DNA from: DATLGB01 sp037724045
GTDB taxonomy: Bacteria; Actinomycetota; Thermoleophilia; Solirubrobacterales; Solirubrobacteraceae
Assembly: GCA_037724045.1 (NCBI GenBank)
Contig: JBBJOW010000069.1
Span: 1 to 16,971, forward strand
Length of the DNA: 16,971 nucleotides
Direction: 5' to 3'
Shown: positions 5,461 through 14,400 of the stretch, one piece after another
Layout of the letters: every line of letters starts with the position of its first letter
Numbering within the stretch: the first letter of the stretch is position 1
The notes under the pieces: model-generated
Seen by the model: the letters and a program-made list of their open reading frames with translations, nothing else
Databases searched by the model: none
What the model was told of the DNA's origin: nothing
Position numbers and translations under genes: made by a program

Positions 5461-7599
5461 TTGAGTCAGCTCGGTAGGACCCTCAGCAGCACGCGCAGGA
5501 TCATCGTGATCGCCGGCGTCGCCGCCTCGGCGACCGCCTGGCCGGCGGCCGCAGCGGCGCAGTCTGCGATCCCCGCCTATGACGTCTTCGAGGTGCCCGC
5601 GCCTGAGCCGCAGGCCGGCGCCGGATTCGGCGAGCGCCTGCGCGCGCTCGGCGACGTCGACAACGACGGTGTCCGCGACGTGCTCATCTCCTCGAGCAAC
5701 CACGACGGCGACGACGGCAGCACCGGGGTGCTGGCCAACTCCGGCCGTCTCTACGTCTTCAGCGGCAGGACGCGAGCCCTGTTGCGCACGTTGGAGCCGC
5801 CCTTTCCGCAGGCCGGCGCGAAGTTCGGCTTCTGGGAGGCCAATCTCGGTGACGTGGACGGCGACGGGGCCGCCGACTTCGTCACCTCGGCTCCCGGCCA
5901 GGTCGTCGGGGGAGCCACGGTGGGCCAAGTCTACGTCTACAACGGACGTACCGGGACACGCCTGCGTACGCTCAACGCCCCGGAGGCGCTCGCCGCCGGG
6001 GGCCCCTTCGGCGGGGACTTCGGCGGAAATCTCGTCGCTCCGGGTGACCTCACGGGGGACGGAATCGGCGACGTGGTCGCCACGGCGTCCGGGGCCTTCG
6101 GGGGAGCCGGCGCCGCCTACGCCTTCAATGGCAGGACCGGTGCCTTCCTCTACAAGGTGGCCAACCCCGACGCCGCACAGAAGAGCTCCTTCGGGTTCGG
6201 CGCCGCGGAGCTCGGCGACGTGAACGCCGACGGCGTCAACGACTATCAGATCGGGGCTCCCCGCTTCGACGAGGGCACCGTCGCAGACGTCGGGCGCTGC
6301 TATGTCATCGACGGCAGTACCGGTGCGGTGCTGTACACGCTCAAGAATCCCGAGCCGGAGGCCAACGACCGCTTCGGCCAGGCCGACGCCGACGGAATCT
6401 CGCTCGGCGACGTCGACGGCGACGGCAGGCCCGACATCTTCGTCGACTCCTTCCTGGCCAACGAGCAGCCCGCGGCCGGCCCGGCGCTCGACAACGCGGG
6501 CAAGGCCTTCCTGTTCAGCGGCCGCACCGGCGCGCTCATCCGCGCGCTGCGCGATCCCGAGCCGGAGCGCGGGCGCGGCTTTGCGGCCTCCAACGCGAGC
6601 GCCGGCGATCTCGACGCTGACGGGCGGCTCGACGCGATCGTCAGCAGCCGCGGAGGCGGAGGGCTGCCCAGCATCGGGCGCGCGACGGTCTTCGGCGGAC
6701 CGGGACTCACGACGGTGCTCGCGACGTTCGAGGACCCTTCGCGACAGGGTGGGGCGCTGTTCGGCACCGGGCTCGCCTCTCCGGGGGACGTAAATGGGGA
6801 CGAGCGTCCCGACTACTTCATCTCCGCACGATCGCAGGACGTGAACGCCGTCAACGACGTGGGGACGGCATACGCCTTCGTCTCTCAGGCTCCGGCGGCG
6901 CCACCTCCACCGGATCCCAAGGCGCCCACGCCGCCCTTCACGCCACCGGCGCCCGACGTCCCGGCTCCCGGCCAGCCGTCGACACCCGGTCCACAGCCCC
7001 AGGGGCCGGCGACCTCCGTGTCTCGCCTGCCGGCGAAGATCCGCGTCGAGCGTGCGCGGGTCGCAGGCGGACGGCTGCAGGTGCTCGTGCGCACGACGGC
7101 ACTGGCCTCGGGCACCCTGCGCTTCCGCTTCCAGGCGGCCGGCCGGACGCTCACGTTCTCCCAACCGATCTCACGCGGGACGGTGCGGGTGAGCCGTCAG
7201 GTGTCCCGGGCGCAGTCGCGGCTCGGAACCGGGATCCTCAGCGTCTCCTACGCCGGCAGCGCCAGGGTGCGGCGCGACGCGGTGCGACTGCGCGCGGCAG
7301 GCCGTCCGGCGGGGTTGGTCCGCCAGACCGCGCGCATCGTCTCGGGCCGACTCCAAGTCTCCGGGACGATCACACGCGCCGCTTCCGGCGTGGTCCGGAT
7401 CCGTCTCGGCTACGACGTCGGTGGCGGCGAGGTGGCGTTCTTGACCTACCGCGCGCGGATCGTGAACGGTCGCTGGCGGCTCGGGCAGACGCTGCCCGCG
7501 GCCGCTGCGAAGTCGGGCGGGCAACTGTCGATCCAGTACACCGGCTCGCTGCCCGCGCGGATCGCCGGTGCGCAGACCGCCAAGCAGGTCACGCCCTGA
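5461..7599 (+). CDS. Secreted FG-GAP (integrin-alpha-like) beta-propeller protein with two C-terminal repeat domains
   Basis: The 712-residue protein begins at TTG after a good ribosome-binding site. An N-terminal signal peptide (RRIIVIAGVAASATAWPAAAAAQ, written here only by its ends RRII and AAAQ, residues 12-34) predicts export. Seven FG-GAP repeats follow, each with a GDxxxDGxxD-type Ca-binding loop starting at D65, D131, D196, D253, D317, D383 and D443. The even spacing of 57-66 residues predicts a seven-bladed propeller. The last loop reads DVNGDERPD, lacking the usual glycine. A Pro-rich linker (about 477-520) leads to two related beta-rich segments (about 523-608 and 609-705), each with a V/I-x-GRLQV motif near its start and an L/I-S-V/I-x-Y-x-G-S motif near its end. 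The role is unknown. Surface adhesion or Ca-dependent binding is inferred from the family. It converges on the DUF2237 gene with 19 bp between stops. Confidence 0.9.
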   Translation: MSQLGRTLSSTRRIIVIAGVAASATAWPAAAAAQSAIPAYDVFEVPAPEPQAGAGFGERLRALGDVDNDGVRDVLISSSNHDGDDGSTGVLANSGRLYVFSGRTRALLRTLEPPFPQAGAKFGFWEANLGDVDGDGAADFVTSAPGQVVGGATVGQVYVYNGRTGTRLRTLNAPEALAAGGPFGGDFGGNLVAPGDLTGDGIGDVVATASGAFGGAGAAYAFNGRTGAFLYKVANPDAAQKSSFGFGAAELGDVNADGVNDYQIGAPRFDEGTVADVGRCYVIDGSTGAVLYTLKNPEPEANDRFGQADADGISLGDVDGDGRPDIFVDSFLANEQPAAGPALDNAGKAFLFSGRTGALIRALRDPEPERGRGFAASNASAGDLDADGRLDAIVSSRGGGGLPSIGRATVFGGPGLTTVLATFEDPSRQGGALFGTGLASPGDVNGDERPDYFISARSQDVNAVNDVGTAYAFVSQAPAAPPPPDPKAPTPPFTPPAPDVPAPGQPSTPGPQPQGPATSVSRLPAKIRVERARVAGGRLQVLVRTTALASGTLRFRFQAAGRTLTFSQPISRGTVRVSRQVSRAQSRLGTGILSVSYAGSARVRRDAVRLRAAGRPAGLVRQTARIVSGRLQVSGTITRAASGVVRIRLGYDVGGGEVAFLTYRARIVNGRWRLGQTLPAAAAKSGGQLSIQYTGSLPARIAGAQTAKQVTP

Positions 7600-7618
7600 G
7601 GCCCTGAGGCCCCGCCGC

Positions 7619-7978
7619 TCAGACGGCCGCGTGGGCGCGCAGGTCCTCGAGGCGGATGTCGTGCAGCGCGCGCTCGTGGCACGCCTCGAGCACCACGGGC
7701 GGCGCGACGCCGTCCTCGAAGGCCTGCTGCCAGCGCGGCGCGCACAGGCACCAGCGATCACCGGGCTCGAGGCCGGGAAAGCCCGGACCGGGCGTCGACA
7801 GGTCGTTGCCGAAGGCCGCGGAGTAGCGCAGGAAGGAGTCCGTCACGACGGCGCAGACCGTGTGCGAGCCCACGTCCGCGGGATCGGTCTCGCAGCAGCC
7901 GCTGCGCGTCCAACCCGTCAGCGGGTCGACGCCGCAGGGCGCGAGCGGCCCGCCCAGCACGTTCTTCGCCTCGGGCAT
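7619..7978 (-). CDS. DUF2237 family protein
   Basis: The 119-residue product matches DUF2237 over its whole length. Signatures are KNVLGGPLAPCG at the start, GCCETDPADVGSHTVCAV (about 27-44) and FGNDLSTPGPGFPGLEPGD followed by RWCLCAPRW (about 56-83). Several conserved cysteines (C15, C28, C29, C42, C77, C79) and W76 are retained. No biochemical function is established to my knowledge. The start is ATG at 7978-7976 with only a weak ribosome-binding site. The GroES-like gene ends 43 bp upstream in the same direction, so co-transcription is likely. Confidence 0.9.
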   Translation of the reverse strand: MPEAKNVLGGPLAPCGVDPLTGWTRSGCCETDPADVGSHTVCAVVTDSFLRYSAAFGNDLSTPGPGFPGLEPGDRWCLCAPRWQQAFEDGVAPPVVLEACHERALHDIRLEDLRAHAAV

Positions 7979-8021
7979 GCCCCGAGCCTATCCGCAGCGC
8001 GCATGACCCGCCGCCCGCGGC

Positions 8022-8354
8022 CTACCTCTCGTCGTCGCCATCATCGTCGGAGTCGCGCTGGTGCAGTACGCCGAGGATCTCTACGACGCGACAGACGAGA
8101 AGGCGCTCCTCCTCGATATCTATCCAGGCGCCCGCCGAGGCGGGAAACACCACGTGGTCCCCGGGGTGGACGGGCATGGTGACGCCCGCCTGAGCCCACC
8201 AGTCCAGGCCGGGTCCGACCGCGAGCACGATTCCGTGCTGGGGCGGCGGCTCGTTGGTCCCGGGTGGAACCACGAGGCCAGACCGACGCATCCGCGCGGG
8301 GTCGAGCTCCTTGACGACGATCCTGTCGAAGAGAGGTTGCAGCTGTTGTCGCAT
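8022..8354 (-). CDS. Orphan GroES-like co-chaperonin
   Basis: The 110-residue product follows the GroES (Cpn10) plan. LQPLFDRIVVKELDP (residues 5-19) is the N-terminal strand. SGLVVPPGTNEPPPQHG (25-41) occupies the mobile-loop and following hairpin position, with LVV where GroES usually has IVL. GIVLAVGPG (41-49) and PGDHVVFP (64-71) are core signatures. A DSDDDGDDER acidic tail extends the end. GroES caps the GroEL chamber in protein folding, but no groEL is adjacent, so this is probably a second, divergent copy with a special role or partner. GGGGAG stands 3 nt before the ATG. The gene is divergent from the giant signalling gene. Confidence 0.88.
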   Translation of the reverse strand: MRQQLQPLFDRIVVKELDPARMRRSGLVVPPGTNEPPPQHGIVLAVGPGLDWWAQAGVTMPVHPGDHVVFPASAGAWIDIEEERLLVCRVVEILGVLHQRDSDDDGDDER

Positions 8355-8427
8355 CCGCTCCCCGAAGCCTAGGAGTTCGCCTTACGATCTGCTCAAGTTC
8401 TGCCTGACGGCGGCCGATACGCACGCG
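8355..8427. promoter_or_regulatory. Shared divergent promoter region (groES-like / giant signalling gene)
   Basis: This 73-bp gap must hold the promoters of both the GroES-like gene (minus) and the giant gene (plus). For the plus direction, TACGAT (8383-8388) is a fair -10 box without a clear -35. For the minus direction, TTGAGC (8396-8391) could be a -35 with a weak -10 16 nt on. The two signals overlap, so the genes may be co-regulated. No clear operator palindrome was seen. Confidence 0.3.
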
Positions 8428-11400
8428 ATGACGTATCGACCTTCAGAGCTCGCGGCAGTCCCGAGCCCCTTGGACGCCGTCTCGACCGGACGTCCGTCCC
8501 CGGAGCTGCGCCTGCTCAAGCGCGAACGCGGTGTCGCGACCTTCCTCCGGGTCGACACGGCATCCGGGGCCAGGACGATTCTGAAGACCGCCCCGGCCGA
8601 CCGGCTCGGCGAGGGTGCGCAGCACCGCCTGGAGCGCGAGATCGAGCTCCTGCGAGGCGTGGACCCGACGCGGCTGGCCGCGCCGCTGACGGCCGGCCGC
8701 GAGGGCGACGAGGCCTGGGTCGTGCGTGACTACGTCGAGGGCATCACGCTGAGCGACCGCATCCGGCGCGGCCCCCTGTCGCCGCGCGAGGCGATCACCG
8801 TGGGACGCGGGGTGATCGGCGCGCTGGCCGCCGCCCACGAGCGCGGGGTCCTGCACCGAGACGTCAAGCCGGCCAACGTCATCGTGGGCACGAGCGAGCC
8901 GCTCACCGACGTGACGCTCGTCGACTTCGGCTTCGCCCGTGACGCGCGGCTGGAGGCCGACGCCGGGGAGCTCACTGCCAGTGCCGCGCACTACGTCTCG
9001 CTGGAGCAGGCCGGGCTCCTGCGCCAGGACGCCGACGTGCGATCAGACCTGTATTCGGCCGGCGTGGTGCTGTTCGAGTGCCTCGCCGGACACGCGCCGT
9101 TCACCGGCACGTCCGTCGGGGAGGTCCTGCGCGGGCATGCCACGAGCCGCCCGCCGCGACTGCACACGCTGGGGGCGCAGGTGCCCGCCGCACTCGAGGA
9201 GCTCGTGCGACGCCTCCTGAGAAAGGACCCGCGCGACCGGTACCAGTCCGCCGACGCGGTGGGAAGCGATCTGTGCGCGATCGGCGACGCGCTGGATCGC
9301 GGCGACGAGGATCCGCAGATCGTCCTCGGCCTGCACGAGCGCCGGCGCCGCAGCCTCACCGAGCCGGCGCTCATCGCGCGGACCACCGACCTCGAGCGTC
9401 TCGAGGCCGAGCTCGGTCGCGCGACGGCCGGGACGCCGGGCCTCGTCCTCGTCGAGGCGCTCTCCGGCGGAGGCAAGAGCCGGCTGCTGGAGGAGCTCGA
9501 TCGCGTGAGCGCGCGCTCCGAAGCGTGGGTCCTACGCGGCCAGGGTCGCGACCAGGCCGCGCAGCGCCCGTTCCAGGTTCTCGACGGCGTCGTGCGTGGC
9601 GTGCTCGGGCGGTGCCGCAGTGATCCGGCGTTCGCCGCGCATCTGCGGAGCCGTCTGGTCGGTCGCGAGGCGGCGCTCGTCGAGGCGATGCCCGAGCTGC
9701 TCGGCGTCCTGGAACCGCAGACCGCCCACGGACGGGCCGTAGACGAGCAGCACGGCGAGATGCGCACGATCATGGCGCTCGCCGATCTGCTCCAGGCGCT
9801 CGGTGCGCCCGGCCGGCCGGCGGTCGTGATGCTGGACGACTGCCAGTGGGCCGACGGACTGACGTGCAAGCTCCTCGCGCACTGGCGCGCGGCGGACGGC
9901 GGGCGTCCTGCGCCCGCTCACGTCATGGTCGTCGTGGCCTTCCGCTCCGAAGAGGTGGCCGAGGCGCATCCGCTGCGCGCCCTGACGGCCTCGGATCGTC
10001 TCCGACTCGCACCGCTGGACGACGACGCCGTACGTGACCTCGTGGAATCGATGGCCGGAGCCGTGCCCGACGATGCACTGCAAGTCGTCGTCCGGCTCGC
10101 CGAGGGGAGTCCGTTCATGGCCGCGGAGCTGCTGCGCGGCCTGGTCGAGACCGGCGCGCTCGTCGGGACCGACGACGGCTGGCACACCGTGCCCGACCGG
10201 CTCGCGAGCGTGCAGGCGTCGAGCCGCTCGGCTGCGGTCTTCAGCCGCCGCCTGGAGCAGGCGCCAAAGGAGCTCTTGCACCTGCTGTCCGTCGGCGCGC
10301 TGCTCGGCAAGCAGTTCGAGATCGACCAGGCCGCCGAGCTGGCGGAGTGCTCTGCCGGCCGGGCGCTGGTCCTGCTCGCAGATGCCCGGCGCCGCCACAT
10401 CGTGTGGCCAGAGGGACCCGGTTGCTTCACCTTCGCCCACGACAAGCTGCGCGAGGCGCTGCTGGCGCGTCTGCCCGAGTCGACGCGTCGCGCGCTGCAC
10501 GGCATGGTCGCTGCGGGCCTGGAGCAGCGCGACGGCGACCGGAGCTTCGAGCTTTCCTTTCACTTCGACGCCGCCGGCGAGCACGAACGGGCACTGCCGT
10601 ACGCGCTGCGCGCCGCTGCCACGGCCCGTGCGCGCTACGCGCTGGACGCCGCGCAGCGCCACTACGCGATCGCCGCCGGCGGAGCGGCCGACTGGGCGCT
10701 GCAGCGGAAGATCGCCGAGAGCCGCGGCGACGTCGCGATGCTGTCCGGACAGTACGACGAGGCCCGCGAGCACTTCGCCGTCGCGCGTGATCACTGTGAC
10801 AGCGACGAGCTCGCCGCCGGCATCGAGGGCAGGCTCGGCGAACTGGCCTTCAAGCGCGGCGACGTGCGCGAATCCTCCGAACGGCTCGTGCGCGCCCTGC
10901 GACTGCTCTCCCAGCGCGTCCCGCGCAGCGGCATGGGCTTCCTGGCGATGCTCGTCGGGCAGGTTCTGGTGCAGACTGCGCACTCGCTTCTCCCGCGCCG
11001 GCTGGTCGGCCGGCGGCCGGCGGAGGGCATCGAGCGTGAGCGGCTGATCATGCGCCTGCACTCAGAGCTCGCGCACACGTACTGGTTCACCGTAGGCCTC
11101 GTGCCCTGCGCCTGGACGCACCTGCGCGGCCTGAACCTGGCCGAACGCTACGCCCCCACTCCCGAGCTGGCACAGGCCTACTCCGAGCACGCGCCCGTGG
11201 CGACCATGGTGCCGTGGTGCACGCGCGGGATCGCCTACGCGAAGCGCTCGCTGGCCATCCGTCGCGCGCTGCAGGACACGTGGGGAGAAGGTCAGTCGCT
11301 GCACTTCTACGGGCTGGTGCTCTACGTCGCCGGGCGTTATGAGGAGTCACTGGAGAAGTGCCGCGCCGCGGTGGAGATCCTCGAGCGCACCGGGGACCGC

Positions 11401-14400
11401 TGGGAGGTCAACACCGCGGGATGGAACATCGCGCTGGCCCTCTATCGCCTCGGGCGCATGGAGGAGGCCGTCGCCGCCGCCCAGGCGGTCCACCGCGCCG
11501 GCGTCAGCCTCGGCGACGTGCAGGCCTCCGGCATCAGCATGGGGGCCTGGGCCAAGGCGTCGGGTGGAGCGGTCCCGCCCGCGCTCCTGGACGCCGAGCT
11601 CGCCCGCCCCGCCGACGACGTCCACGCCCGCGTCGAGGTGCTGCAGGCCCAGGCGCTGCGGCTCATCCGTGAGCAGCGCGTCGACGAGGCCGTCACGGTC
11701 CTGACCGAGGCGGACGCGTACCTGCGCGACTCCGGGCTGCGCCAGGAGTACGTCGCGCCGCTGCGGCCGTGGCTGGCCACCGCGCTGCGGATGCAGGTCG
11801 AGCACGCGAGCGCGCTGGCCCCGGCGCAGCGCCGCCGGCTTCTGCGCCGTGCCCGCCGAGCCGCCCGCCGAGCCGTGTGGCTGTCACGCAGCTACCGCAA
11901 CAACCTCCCACATGCCCTGCGCGAGTGCGCGCTGCTCGCGGCGCTGGCCGGGCGTCCGCGGCGCGCAGGACGCCTGCTCGAGCGCAGCCTGGCCGTGGCG
12001 AGCGAGCAGAACGCCCGTCACGAGCACGCGCTCGGCCTGGTCGCCCGCGGCGCGCTGCGCGCGGCGACCGGTGCGGCGGGCGCGGAGGCAGACGCCACGG
12101 AGGGTCGCCGCGCGCTGGCCGAGCTGGACGTGTCCGCCGCCGCCGATCCGGTCTCGGAGTCACCCGCGGCGACCCTGTCGCTCGCAGACCGCTTCAGCAC
12201 GGTGCTGGACGCAGGACGCGGGATCGTCGCGGCGCTGACCGACGAGGCGATCTTCACGGCCACTTGCGACGCGGCGCTGACCCTGCTGCACGGGGAGTGC
12301 TCCGTGGTCGTCTCGTTGGAGGGCTCTGATCGCCGCGTCCTCACGCAGGCAGGCGATGCGTCCGGTCCTCCGAGCGCAACTGCGGTCGGTCGCGCGCTCG
12401 AGGCGGCGAGGCCCGTCGTCCTGGCCGAGGAGGAGCTCGGCGACGTCGATCGCATCCATCCCGAGCGCGGCGCGCCCCGCAGCGCCCTGTGCGCGCCGAT
12501 CTTCGTCCGCGGCCGCGCCACCGCCGTGCTGTGCGTCACCCATCGCCAGCTCAGCGGGCTGTTCGGGGGCGAGGAGGAGCGCCTGGCCGCGTTCGTCACC
12601 ACGCTGGCCGGGGCCGCGCTGGAGAACGCCGAGGGCTTCGGCGAGGTCCGCGCGCTGTCGAGCTCCCTGGAAGCGCGTGTCGTCGAGCGTACTGCGGAGC
12701 TCAGCGCGTCCATGGAGCGCGTCGAGGTCGCCTACGCCGTGCTGGCGTCGACCCTGGAGTCCACCGCGGACGGCATCCTCGTCGTCGATCACGCGGGGCG
12801 GATCGTGACGCACAACCGCCGCTTCGCGGAGATGTGGGACTTGCAGGAGCAGCTGCTCGTCGACGGCGACGACGACCAGGCGCTCCAGTGGGCCGCCGCG
12901 CAGCTCAACGACCCTGAGGGCTTCCTGTCCAAGGTTCACGCGCTGTACGCCGAGCCGGACGCCGACAGTCACGACGAGCTCGTGCTCAAGGACGGGCGCG
13001 TGTTCGAGCGCGACTCGCGGCCGCACCGGCTCGGTGACGAGAGCGTCGGGCGCGTGTGGAGCTTCCGTGACATCACCGAGCAGAAACGCTTCCAGCACCA
13101 GCTGCAGCAGCTCGCCGACCACGACGCGCTCACCGGGCTGGTCAACCGACGGCGCTTCGAGGAGGAGCTCGCGCGCGGCGTCGCCTGCGCGAAACGCTAC
13201 GGCGGCGGCCTGGCCGCCCTGGTCCTCGACGTCGACAACTTCAAGTACGTCAACGACACGCTGGGCCACAAGGCGGGTGACCAGCTCATCCAGAGCATCG
13301 CCGTCCTGCTGGGCGAGCGGCTGCGCGGAACCGATGTCCTCGCGCGCCTGGGCGGCGACGAGTTCGCACTGCTGCTGGGCCAGATCGACGCCGAGGGCGC
13401 TGCCCGGGTCGCCGACTCCATCCTCGATGCCCTGCGCAGCCACGTCGTCATCCTCGGGGGCCAGCGCGTATCGATCACGGCCTCCGTCGGCGTGGCACTC
13501 CTCGGCGAGGCCGGCGACGGAGGCGAGGTGGCGCTCACCGGAGAGCAGCTCATGGTCGACGCCGACCTGGCGATGTACGAGGCCAAGCTGGACGGGCGCA
13601 ACCGGATGTCGCTGTTCACCGCGGCCGGCGCGCGGGACGCGCGGATGCGCGCACGGTACACGTGGATCGACCGCATCCGTGACGCGCTCGAGCACGACGG
13701 CTTCGTGCTGCAGACGCAGCCGATCCTCGACCTCCAGACCGGTGAGGTCTCACAGCACGAGCTGCTGCTGCGCATGCGTGGCGACGACGGCGAGCTGATC
13801 CCGCCGGGCGCGTTCCTGCCGAGCGCCGAGCGCCACGACCTGGTCCAGGCGATCGACCGCTGGGTCGTGCGGGCGGCCATCGCCCTGATCGCCGAGCACG
13901 AGCGCGCCGGAGACACGCTGCGCCTGGAGGTCAACCTGTCGGGCAAGTCGATCGGGGACCGCGAGCTGACGACGCTCATCGAGCGTGAGCTCGCCGAGAC
14001 GCCCATCGACCCTGCGAGCCTCATCTTCGAGGTCACCGAGACGGCGGCCATCGCCAACATGGACGCCGCGCGGGAGTTCGCCGACCGGTTGGCGCAGCTT
14101 GGCTGCCGCCTGGCGCTGGACGACTTCGGCACCGGGTTCGGCTCCTTCTACTACCTCAAGCACCTGCCGGTGACCTATCTGAAGATCGACGGCGAGTTCA
14201 TCAAGGGGCTGGCGGACAACGAGACCGACCAGCTCATGGTGCAGGCCATGGTGAAGATCGCCCAGGGGCTCGGGAAGGCGACGATCGCCGAGTTCGTCGG
14301 GGACGCCGCGACCCAGCAGCTCCTGCGGGAGTACGGCGTGGACTACGCGCAGGGCTACCACGTGGGCCGCCCGGCGGACGTGGCCGAGCTGTGGCGCGGC

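Noticed and set aside
3857..5464. Long plus-strand open frame opposite the acyltransferase gene
   Set aside because: The minus-strand frame carries HHxxxDG and other WS/DGAT signatures. The plus-strand translation is Arg/Ala-rich without recognisable features.
5278..7164. Long minus-strand open frame opposite the FG-GAP gene
   Set aside because: It is antisense to a gene with a clear signal peptide and seven FG-GAP motifs. Its translation is low-complexity and has no domain. Long antisense frames are expected in very GC-rich DNA.
7593..7608. Perfect tandem 8-mer GCCCTGAG across the FG-GAP stop codon, considered as a terminator or recombination site
   Set aside because: It gives only a 4-bp stem (GGCC-CTGA-GGCC) and no T-run. 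An 8-bp duplication alone does not support a function.
9532..13695. Two long minus-strand frames (9532-11061 and 12160-13695) inside the giant gene
   Set aside because: They lie antisense to conserved ATPase, GAF, PAS and GGDEF sequence and have no domain signatures of their own.
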